NCBI GenBank assembly: GCA_031213475.1 | Contig: JARUPZ010000019.1 | Span: 6,535,906 to 6,599,905, forward strand | DNA: 64,000 bases | DNA from: Nereocystis luetkeana | Taxonomy: Eukaryota > Sar > Phaeophyceae > Laminariales > Laminariaceae | Reading direction: 5' to 3' | Shown here: positions 55,251 to 64,000 of the stretch, piece after piece | Position numbering within the stretch: position 1 is the first letter of the stretch | How the letters are laid out: every line of letters starts with the position of its first letter | Notes under the pieces: generated by a model | Databases searched by the model: none | The model's input: only the letters and a program-made list of their open reading frames with translations | What the model was told of the DNA's origin: nothing | Program-made: the position numbers and the translations under genes

Positions 55251-55447
55251 TAACTGCTGTAGACAGACAAGTACTAGACAAAGTAGTGTAGACTAAAATA
55301 GCGGTGTAACCAGTGCCGGTTGGAACCCCTCGTTAGTATGGTTTTCCATCACCGAGAGGCGTTTCACTTGGAAACACTGCACCGCACACCCACCGCACAA
55401 AGCAGTCCCCAAGCAGTCCACCAGAACCACCCCAACAGAGTAGCACC

Positions 55448-58400
55448 ATGGCCACTACGTGCGACATTTCGTTCGATGAGATGGCAGTGGCCCTGAGCTA
55501 CATCAGCCTCGGAAGTGGAGCCGCGGCGGCACCGGCTTCGTCCACGGCGAGGGCACTCCCGGCTGCACCCGCCAAGAAGGCGGAGAAGCCTGCGGATGAC
55601 GACGTGAGATACGTAACAAGCTATCAATGCACAGCAGTGGGTAGGCAGCTGGCTGCAGGGGCTGCCTGCGACTAGACGGCAGACATGGCACTGATGTGTG
55701 CGTTGCAAAGCAGGATTGCCTTCAGAAAATCTTGGCAACTAAACTCCACGAACTTTGCTTCTCATCTCTCAAGTTCTGAGTTCTACAGCAGTAGGTGGAG
55801 GGGCTAGACTTATGATTTGATACGAGCATAGTAGGAGGTTCGCTTTGTACGACGGTATTGGTTTGCTCCTCCCTGTCCTTGGTACTTGGTGTGGCTGATG
55901 ATACTCATGCCGTAAATGTACCTGCAGGTATATATATATATATATACCAGCATTTTCAGTAATCTGTGCATGTCGGCTTTTGTCCATCCTGTACGCGTAC
56001 ATACTGTATTAATACATTCCTGAACGTGTCGAACGGAGCTGGCGAACGGAGCTGGCGGTGATTTGCATGTACGTAGCCAGTACCAGGGTATCATATTGCG
56101 GTCGCCCCGGTGATTCAAGTGGTTAACCTCGAATTTTACCTGTGTTTTGAGTCCTGGGTTCGAGCCCCAGGTGGGTCGGACTTAGACTTTATTTGCAAAA
56201 ATAAAAATAAAAAAGGATTCAATTGTTGAGAGCGCCTTGCAGCGTGGGTAGGCACAATTCGATGCGAGTCGACGAGGGAAGAAAAGGCTGAAATCTTCTC
56301 GCGATAAGAATGAAGGCACGTACCGTAGCGGGAAGGGGGGAGAAGAGCCTGCTATGTGACCCCGGATCTGAGTTACGAGTCGGAAGGAGAGAGAGAAGCA
56401 AGAAGATGTGCGAAGATAATAAATGGGATGAGCAAAAATGAAATAAAATCCATTTTGATATTTGATAGCAGCACCTTTTACCGGTACTCTGCACCAGTAT
56501 TTTGATATTTTCACCTAGGTATGTACGTGCTGGCACTGGCATCTCTCCGGTCCCTTCTGTTGACTTTGTGTCCACTCGCTGCATGCTCATGGTTTACTGC
56601 TGACGGAGCCACACGGCAGTAGCCACACCGGACCTACCTATTGCAATACGAGCACGACAACTTCTGTAGTGCTTGTAGCATTTATTTGTCCGGCCTCCAT
56701 ACAGAAGCATTTGAGCAACCCGTATACAGCAGCACGAGTATAGATGTATACGTATACACTCCGAAGTACTCGTATACCTGGTAGGTGCGGGATGTGGTTG
56801 ACTTCATTTCGTTTCCCGGAGGTGTCGCGAGTTGAAAAGGGGGAAACCTCATCAGGCGTTCCTATGTACATTACGTAGCCTATGTGAGGATCGCTGGTGT
56901 TTGCCAATCGATGCGGCTGCTGCTGTTGAACCGCTGCTGTTGAACCGCTGCTGTTGTAGTGCGTGGGTGTTTTCGAAGTTCAGATCAGGTAAGAGCGGGT
57001 TGGAACCGCCCAGCTCGTTGTGTTCAGGATGTCACGCCCACAGGAGCACACACGCGCACACACACACACAACAGTAACAGCAGCAGTAGCCCCGTTCGTA
57101 GCTGCGTGACGAAAAAAAGAACTCTGAAGTGCTGCTTCTGCTGCCTGTGTATCGTGGATGCTACAACGTCAGAAGCTAAAGCTTCCAGCGGCAGTGCGAT
57201 GCCTGCACAGGCACATGACGAAAAAAAACAGATACTAATACGGGGAACCATAGTAATTTACCTGATTTTACTATTAATAACAATATTTGGTCCTACATAC
57301 TATTTTAATATGGTTCCCCGTAGTAGTATGATAGCAGAAAACAAATAAAGCTGAATTTGCACCTGACCTCCCGGTTCCTACTCCTGTAGGATACGCACAC
57401 GCACGCTCACACAGACAGCAGCAGCACCGTTCGTGGCTGCTCACGTAGGGAAACACTTGAAGCGCGGCTGCTGTACGTACCGTGACCGCCTGTAGCCTTC
57501 AAGGATCGCTGCGGCACTTGAGGAACAGCAGCTGGCAGCAGTCTGGCGGAAAACAAAGTGGAAATATGGCAGTCGGGGGGTTTCCATGGGCTTGCTTGGC
57601 TCTAGCTGGGCGGAAGGCCTCCCCGCGATTACTTGCCAGAGTTCGCGACTTAGTTTTCCCAGAGCACGCCCCACAGAGCCCGGCTGGGACCCACACTTGC
57701 GCCACGGTGTGAGCCCTTTGCGTGCCCCGAAGCCGAGAGCGCGATAAGAGACCTGCCACCGGAGGCAAAAAGTGAAAGTATGCCGGAAAATAGTCAATTT
57801 GGTACTATTAGTAGATTGATACGTATTCTTAATATTTAATGGTAATACTATACGTTATACGAGTACTACTGACAGTCAGGCAGGCGGCCATAGTGATACC
57901 CGGTAGCTCATATTGCATCATGTGGCGCAAATATAGAAATGTACCCTCCACCTGGTATACCGGTACCGGCGCCGAGTGATACTATTATTTCTTAGTTTTC
58001 TCATTGGAAGGCGTATCGGCCCAGGGGGGTGCGTGGTTTTCTAAAGTTTCCCGGTAATGATAAATTTGGCCCTTTTTTTCTTTTTATCGGTGTTTTTTTT
58101 CTGCTGTGATGACGGGGAGTGATTTTCCTGTGAGGGGGTGGTGACTGAAGGCAAGCGTGCTATCTTCGCGTAGTGTACGGTATACCATTAATGGATAATG
58201 GATGAACGTATCTGTCCGCCATGAAACGTGCTTTACACGAGCACCAATTAGGAAGTCGGTGGTTTCGAGTGGCCTCCGTGTATGGGTATGATGTATGATG
58301 GTGGGTAAATATATGAAATGCCGTCATTCGTATGAATACCAACGTGCTGCTTTTGCTGCTGCGCTGCTGCCCTCTCTCTCTGTCTTGACGCTGTGAAACT

Positions 58401-58626
58401 CTTCAGATGGACGACTTGTTCGATGACGACGACGAGCCGGCGGCAGCGGCACCCGTGAAGGAAGAGTCGCGGGCTGACAAGATGGCGGCTGCTAAGGCCG
58501 CCAAGGACGCCAAGAAGAAAATCGACAGGCGAGAAAAAAAAAAGACGAAAGAAAAAAAGAGGAAATAAAATAATGCACCCGATATTTGTTTGTGTTGTCT
58601 TCACATGAAACCGTCCTTTCTATGCG

Positions 58627-58663
<37 letters not shown>

Positions 58664-59811
58664 GTATACCCAGCAACTTCACCAGTACACCCAGTGTCCG
58701 TCCTGATTCTTCAACTTGGAGAGACACGAATTATGTGGTAACACACAGACTGCTGTGATGCTACTCGTATGTACGATATGGCTGCGATGCTACGGTATGA
58801 GACGCATGTTAACACACGCCCCGGACAAATGTCCTAGGCGACCAAAAAACACACACACACACACACACGTGTGATGAGATAACTACAGCAACTAACACAC
58901 CGCTTCGGACGAATTTCGGAGTTGATTTTCTCGACAACGAACTGGGCGGGGCGCGAACGCCGAGCACATGATGTAACGACACAGACACACACGCCTCGGA
59001 GGAACTAGGAAACTGATTTTCTATCGACGAATGGGGAGGGGAGGCTTCAAACGCCGAGCGATGCGCCTATTCGTCGAGATATTTGCAAATACACCGATAC
59101 ACCGACCGCTTACGTTGTTCGTGTGCCCTCCCCCGCTTTTGGAAAAAGTCGGCTTTGAAACTCATCCCAGGGTGTGTGTTACGAACCGAAAACGATAAAT
59201 GGCTCGGTCGGTTTTTTCGGTTTTTCACCCAAAAGTCGGTCGGTTTTGGTTCGTTTTTTTTAAAAAAGCAAACCGATCCCGAAAAACCCCCGAGAAAAAC
59301 CGAGAAAAACGCGAGAAAAAAACGAAATGTAAATGTCGATCGGTTTCGATCGGGAAAAACCGAAAAAAAACGACCGAAGAAAACGACTTTCGGTTTTCGC
59401 TTCACAACACTGTCCAGCAGGGTGTGTGTGTTATCTTCCTTGTCCTACTGTACGTAGATACGATGTTCCTCGTGGCGGTAAATATTGTACGTCTATGCGG
59501 TGCCTTTTTTGGCCTTCCATCCCAGTTATCGTCTATGTACTCGTACAAGCTCCAGCTGCCTCCTTTTTTGGTAACTCAGATCCGGGGTCACCTAGCAGGT
59601 ACCCCCCCCCCCCCCCTCCTCCTCCCCTCTTCACTACGGTGCCTGGTCGAGGTTTGCCTTTCGCAAGCTTGCTTCCATCGCGCGTGCTATGTATACGGGG
59701 GGGGTGTATGAACGACCTCGATGTGGAAGGTTTTGTATTTTGTCTGGAGTCATCCGCCCCGCCCCTGCCTCCGATCGTTTGTTTCCTGTCGACGGTTTGC
59801 CTTACTTTATT

Positions 59812-59867
<56 letters not shown>

Positions 59868-62799
59868 CGTTGTTGTTAATTCGTGTGTTTATGCGTGTTT
59901 TTGTGTGTTCCGCCTTCCCTTTGCCGTCGCCAGGTCACAGATCGTGTTCGAAGTCAAGCCTTGGGAGGCAGAAGCGGACTTGAAGGGCTTGTTCGAGAAT
60001 ATTAGCAAGGTATGTATATGCGTACACACCGTATTTCTTGCATGAGACATACGGTAGATAAACCCCCTACGAGTAGTACGCTCGATCGAAGTATCACACA
60101 CGGCCTGCAAAGATGACTTCCGACGAATCTCTCGATCTCACCGCTTCGGTTATTTAATTTTGTACCATGGTATATATACGTACAGCAGCACTTGACTTCT
60201 GAAAGCTGCCCAGAAATCCTGCACGTGTATATGCCCGATGGCCTGGAAAAACTCTCGGGGTGGACATGGAAGGAGGAGTAATGAGGACTTCGTGCGGACT
60301 TGATTTAGTTTTCAAACAACTTTGTCCAAGCCGTAAACCCTCCTGTTGTGTTTTTATTCGTTTCGTTCGTTCGTTTGTTTGTTTGTTTTCCTGTTTTTTC
60401 GTTTGTTTTTTCGTTTGTTTCATTTTCTGTGTGTTCTATTTGTTTATGCGTTTATTTGTTTCCATGTGTTTATCGCTGACCGCTCTGTTTTTTTCCGCCG
60501 CTCCTCCTTTTATGTTGTGCCAAGGTTGAGATCGCCGGGCTCGTATGGGGACAGGCGTACAAGCTCGTACCCGTAGCGTTCGGCGTGAAGAAGTTGGTGC
60601 TCTCTTGCGTTGTGGAGGACGACAAGGTGGGTCGGGGCTAAGCTCACCTTTTTTTTCTGATTTCTTTTTTTTTTTTCTCCCCGAAAACATGTGTTTTTTT
60701 TTTCGCTCCGTCTCGAAAGGGATGCGTGGTCAATGGTCAAATGGCCGAGGCAAGGAACACATCAGTACGACCCGCAATGTCTGCCTGGTCGGTGAAAACC
60801 CGACATGCTCCGTCCCGGCATTGTAGGGATGCGAGGGTCTATGGTCATACGACTACGGCCATGCATGAGATCGAGTACGTCTCTCCTATCGAGTACACCC
60901 CCCCCCCCCCCCTCCCCCCACTCCTCTCCCCCCGCCCTGCGCAACCACAATCTCTCTTTTCTTTTGTCGCTGTTTTTTTTATGGGGTACGACCATTTTGC
61001 GGGCGTGGGAGGGGTCTGTATTCGCGGGAGGCCTTTCGATAACCACCGGAGCCGTAGCCCCCTTTAGAACTGTCGCGTGCTACAGTAGACAGAGGTGGTA
61101 GGTGTACTATAGCACCTAATGTTTCCGAGTTTTTTTTCTTGATTTTCCCGAGATTTTTCCGAGATTTTTCCGAGGCTATTCTCTCACTTGAGAAGAAAGC
61201 CAACGACCGACTTCAACATAAACCTCATCCCGACATGAGCCCGACACACAAATAAATGGCACACATAATCCAAAGATGCAATGGTTGGAAAGGTCCTTTC
61301 TGATGAGGAGGAGCTGGGGTCTGTCATGATATATGGTTGGGCGCACAAGTTCAACCCCAATAATACAATAATACCTGCTGCAGCGCAGCTCCTGAAGTGC
61401 ATGCGAACATGTTTTGCGGGGGGGGGACCATATACACTTGGATTGAGTATAGTAAAAGGGTTGAAAATTGAAGAAAAAAAAAATCGGCCCTGACACGAAG
61501 AGTGCAAATGACGATTAAACGCGAAGCAATGCGCCACTTGCTCACCACACCCAGACGCCGACGTGGGCGCTGCTGCTGAGTTTGGGGACGATTTATTGTA
61601 CTGCGTACTCTGTGTGTATATATATGTATGCTACCTGGTACCAGGTACTCCTTTTGCAGGGTAATGATACATGCGGGAAAGACGACCTTCGATAGTTCTG
61701 GTGCCCTGCTTTTTTTCTTCTCCCGTGCGGTGCTGCCTGCACGTATTATACGACGTAACACTTTTCACATTTATAACTTTTGTACTATTCACATGTATGT
61801 AGATATATGTGTAACGTTTTATCGTATACATTACATTACGGGAGACCATGGTAAATGGGACCAAATATTGTTCATTTAAATAGCGACATTGACAGGTTTT
61901 TGTGTACACCGTAGGTCATGGTCCCCCGTAATAGTTTTTTTTCATCTCAAAGAATATTATTTCGACTCGTAAGTAAAAAAAAAAGACACACCTCGGCGAG
62001 ATGGAATACTTGATCGAAACTCGTATTTTGCACGGTGCATGTGATCCCGCGATCGCGCGTGCTGCTGGGTGCTTACGACTTTAAGTGATGATATTACGGG
62101 GGACCATAGTGAATAGGACCGAATATTGTTAGTAAAAAAAATGAAATATATAGTTTTTTGTGTGTACTGTAGGTCCTATTTAATATGGACCACAGGGGTC
62201 AAGTGTTTTTCACCCCCTATTTCCGCAGTGTTTGTTCAGTTTGCCTTCCTTATCTTCCTGTTCTTCCTTTTCCTCCAAAGTTTTTCTTGTGTGCATGTCT
62301 GGTTAACCTCCCCCCTTCCCAGTAGGATGCTTCAACTCATTGAAGCTGTCATCCATATGCAAGTCCGCCTCAAAAGCGGTTCTAAGTAGGATGCAGCTCA
62401 CCCTTCATGCGACTCGCCAAACACCTCACGGCGCTCCGCGCTTGGTGCAAGCAATGTCTTCCTGGTCGGTGAAAACTCGACGCTGCTCCGTCCCGGCATT
62501 GTAGGGATGCGAGGGTCTATGGCCACAGCGACTACGGCCATGCGTGATACTGAGTACCCCTCCCCCCCCAAGTAGAATGCCTCTCATAATGCAATGAAAT
62601 CATCATGAAAAAGAAAAACATATATTAATAGGGACTGACTCCTACTGCATTGGCGGCAACCAACGGCGTATCGATTCCCATTTTCGTGTGCTGTACGCTG
62701 ATTGGTCGACAGGTGGGTGTGGAGGACATCACGGACGCCATCGAGGCGTTCGAAGACGACGTACAGTCGGTCGACATGACCACCATGAACAGGCTCTGA
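55448..62799 (+). CDS. EEF1B: translation elongation factor 1B, guanine-exchange subunit (eEF1B beta type)
   Basis: Five exons: 55448-55603, 58407-58528, 59934-60009, 60525-60626, 62713-62799; 180 residues. The start has the context CACCATGGCC. Residues 53-62 are the acidic patch (DDLFDDDDE); residues 94-180 are the exchange domain that reloads eEF1A with GTP during translation: [44 protein letters not shown], ending [11 protein letters not shown]. Intron 2 starts with GC (AG|GCGAGA) and must be spliced there to keep the frame. The penultimate residue, a catalytic Lys in yeast, is Arg here. The usual N-terminal glutathione-transferase-like domain is missing: only about 50 residues precede the acidic patch, against over 100 in plant and animal forms. 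Either a short form or an unseen first exon. Confidence 0.92.
56100..56445 (+). mobile_element. tRNA-derived SINE (family S), full copy 2
   Basis: Starts GGTCGCCCCGGTGATTCAAG, T-arm CTGGGTTCGAGCCCCAG, same body and A-rich joint as 27424-27784. Lies in intron 1 of EF1B in sense orientation. Confidence 0.85.
57238..57322. mobile_element. palindromic MITE family A, copy 14, diverged
   Basis: ATACGGGGAACCATAG ... GGTTCCCCGTAG: the A-for-G change in ACC is mirrored in the other arm. Confidence 0.65.
58630..58662. repeat. AT dinucleotide repeat
   Basis: About 15 TA units in intron 2 of EF1B. Confidence 0.85.
58667..58770 (-). repeat. dispersed repeat D, short inverted copy
   Basis: Reverse complement of TCAGGACGGACACTGGGTGT and GAAG-TGCTGGGTA from the ends of 13127-13555 and 30606-31133. 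Confidence 0.6.
59168..59412. mobile_element. hAT-like non-autonomous element
   Basis: Left end CAGGGTGTGTGTTACGAACC, right end inverse of CAGTGTTGTGAAGCGAAAAC. CAG-GTGT ends followed by AACCGAAA are hAT-like, but an 8-bp target repeat was not found. Interior made of CGGTTTTT/AAAAACCG words. Confidence 0.5.
59563..59655 (-). repeat. SINE family S, 3' fragment
   Basis: GGTAACTCAGATCCGGGGTC, the inverse of the SINE body, plus a C run of about 15. Confidence 0.5.
59808..59878. repeat. TTG trinucleotide repeat
   Basis: About 22 units, in the intron just before EF1B exon 3. Confidence 0.85.
60706..60768 (+). mobile_element. LINE 3' end fragment
   Basis: GCTCCGTCTCGAAAGGGATG, GTGGTCAATGGTCAAATG; joined directly to a SINE at 60776. 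Confidence 0.6.
60776..60913 (+). mobile_element. C-tailed SINE, 5'-truncated
   Basis: GCAATGTCTGCCTGGTCGG ... GAGTACA and a C run of about 15, in intron 4 of EF1B. Confidence 0.75.
61836..61931. mobile_element. palindromic MITE family A, copy 15, right arm shortened
   Basis: TTACGGGAGACCATGG ... GTCATGGTCCCCCGTAA; the right arm lacks about 10 bp of the usual palindrome. Confidence 0.7.
62094..62197. mobile_element. palindromic MITE family A, copy 16, right end decayed
   Basis: TA then TTACGGGGGACCATAG on the left; on the right GGTCCTATTTAATATGG and then diverged sequence. Confidence 0.7.
62328..62571 (+). mobile_element. C-tailed SINE, long copy
   Basis: GAAGCTGTCATCCATATGCA, CGCCTCAAAAGCGGTTCT, CTGGTCGGTGAAAACTCG, ending with a short C-rich tail 140 bp before EF1B exon 5. 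Confidence 0.75.
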
Positions 62800-63578
62800 G
62801 CACGTTTTGCTTTTGGGGGGGGCGGGGGGTGGACGAGGCTTGTTGACGCTGTTTGTGCGCCTGCGAAGCGACGTCGCACCGCTGGCGGCGTACATATATG
62901 CGTTCGTTTCCGCCAGGAAAGCTGGAAGTCTTAGGGGCAGCTTTTTTACTTGACTTGCCTTTTTTTGTCTTGCGCTGAGGAACCTCTTGTTGACACACTG
63001 TAAAAGTCTGCCGGTCGGCGGGTGGGTGGGTGGGAGGGTGGGAAGGGGCTGAACCGTTTGTTTTGCCCGCTCCTACAGCTCGTGGGTCCGGTTTGGTGGG
63101 TGGTGTCGAACAACGTGTTGAGGACCGACCTTTTTGTTGTTTATTATTTTTCGCACTCTCCGCGTAATGGCACGTCGCGCCGTTGTGCGCGACTTCGCGT
63201 CGCTGTATGCGACTTCGGGGTCGGCGTGGAGCTCGTCAAGGCAATGACCGCCTCCTATCCTGTGTATCCGGTACCCTATTTTGCTTCTGGCCCCTTTTTT
63301 TTGTAGTGCAACCCAAAAAATAGTAGGAAATGTGTACTACCGGTACACAGTAATACGTACTGTAGTACTTCACGGTGCACGACGCACGGTGGGATATTTG
63401 ACGTTTGGGTCCAGAGCGGATGACACCGCCGGCAGCCTCTCATTCCCCCTGTACAGGGTGCTCCCGAGCCTCCGCCCCCACTTTCATCCGCCCTGGACGT
63501 GCTGGCGCCCCCCTTCAGCTTGGTTTTTCGAGCTCACCTGCGCCTACCTGTAAAGCAATCATCGGCAATATTCTATTT
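62800..63578. other. downstream region of EF1B
   Basis: No second gene recognised. No clear polyadenylation hexamer follows the stop codon. Confidence 0.35.
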
Positions 63579-63676
63579 AGCCCTTTTAGGACCACAGTCC
63601 CGTTCTGGGCACAAACTACTTGGAATTTGAGTACGTAGTTTGTCCCCCAAAACGGGACTGCAGTTCTGAAAGGGTT
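63579..63676. mobile_element. palindromic MITE family B, copy 8
   Basis: CCCTTTTAGGACCACAGTCC ... ACGGGACTGCAGTTCTGAAAG; one of the best-preserved copies. Confidence 0.8.
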
Positions 63677-64000
63677 GATAAAACCCTCTTGGGAATTCAG
63701 AGGGCAAAAGTGACTGTTACAGCAGCGACAGCCGCAACGCGATTCAGGGATGTTAGTATGCATTGATTGGCGTCCCGAGTCATGATACAAATAGTCGCAC
63801 GGCACGAGGGCAACACGTCGTCCTACGCGTACGGCTGGGCGCTCACGCTGCTGGTGGAGTATTGAAAACACCGAACAAAGCTATCGATGTTTTTGCCGCT
63901 ATCTCGGTGTGCCCCAAGGGGGTTGATGACACGTCGCTGGTGGTGGACGCCCAAGTCGAATGCGTGGATGCATATGATACGCCCCCTTTTGGATGTGTTG
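63677..64000. other. no gene recognised at the window end
   Basis: Mixed sequence; any gene here would continue past the edge. Confidence 0.3.

Larger units (their letters stand above)
54285..55447. promoter_or_regulatory. divergent intergenic region between EB1 and EF1B
   Basis: Both start codons face outward from this 1.16 kb, so the two promoters must lie here. No TATA box could be assigned. It holds a MITE-A copy and the CATGCGGA minisatellite. Inferred from gene orientation only. Confidence 0.5.

Noticed and set aside
55913-55950. TATA-box promoter
   Set aside because: TATATATATATA lies inside EF1B intron 1 as a short microsatellite, not upstream of a start.

Overview
The window is nuclear DNA of an intron-rich eukaryote with a repeat-filled genome. 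There are no prokaryotic operons, rRNA genes, true tRNA genes or CRISPR arrays. A brown alga or related stramenopile seaweed is my best guess, inferred from roughly even base composition, short exons in kilobase introns, old Ty3/gypsy and Copia-like debris and many small TIR elements. The sequence does not prove this.

Layout. Positions 1-26,100 hold no host gene I can support. They are a graveyard of LTR-element fossils (1581-3553, 17212-20581, 22270-23545), miniature LTR elements (971-1313, 7556-8025, 21252-21577, 21585-21910), LINE and SINE pieces, MITEs, G-rich tracts and a 0.7 kb CTA/TAG array. From 26,147 to 44,190 (+) lies one gene of about ten exons for a protein of about 434 residues: FYVE zinc finger, C2 domain, one membrane helix and a lectin-like C-terminus. 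From 54,284 down to about 50,671 (-) lies an EB1-type microtubule plus-end protein (calponin-homology domain, then a long disordered tail). From 55,448 to 62,799 (+) lies translation elongation factor 1B (guanine-exchange subunit). The EB1 and EF1B genes are divergent, with start codons 1.16 kb apart. The FYVE-C2 and EB1 genes converge across a 6.5 kb repeat-rich interval. I see no shared pathway linking the three genes.

The most interesting signals are not in the genes. (1) A 9-bp motif, TACC(A/T)GGTA, occurs more than 20 times against about 0.5 expected. Filled and empty sites in duplicated sequence show it arises by adding exactly 7 bp (CCWGG plus a repeated TA) at a TA, like the excision scar of a TA-specific transposon. 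(2) A LINE and a SINE share a 3' end and both finish in a run of C instead of A; this explains most of the poly-C/poly-G runs, and copies often sit head to tail at each other's C tails. (3) The miniature LTR elements carry tRNA-like A and B boxes split across the LTR/internal junction. (4) In the main palindromic MITE family the two arms change together. (5) Two of fifteen inferred introns start with GC, and one gene needs a 17-nt exon.

Exon boundaries were read by eye from splice signals, reading phase and family similarity, without transcripts.
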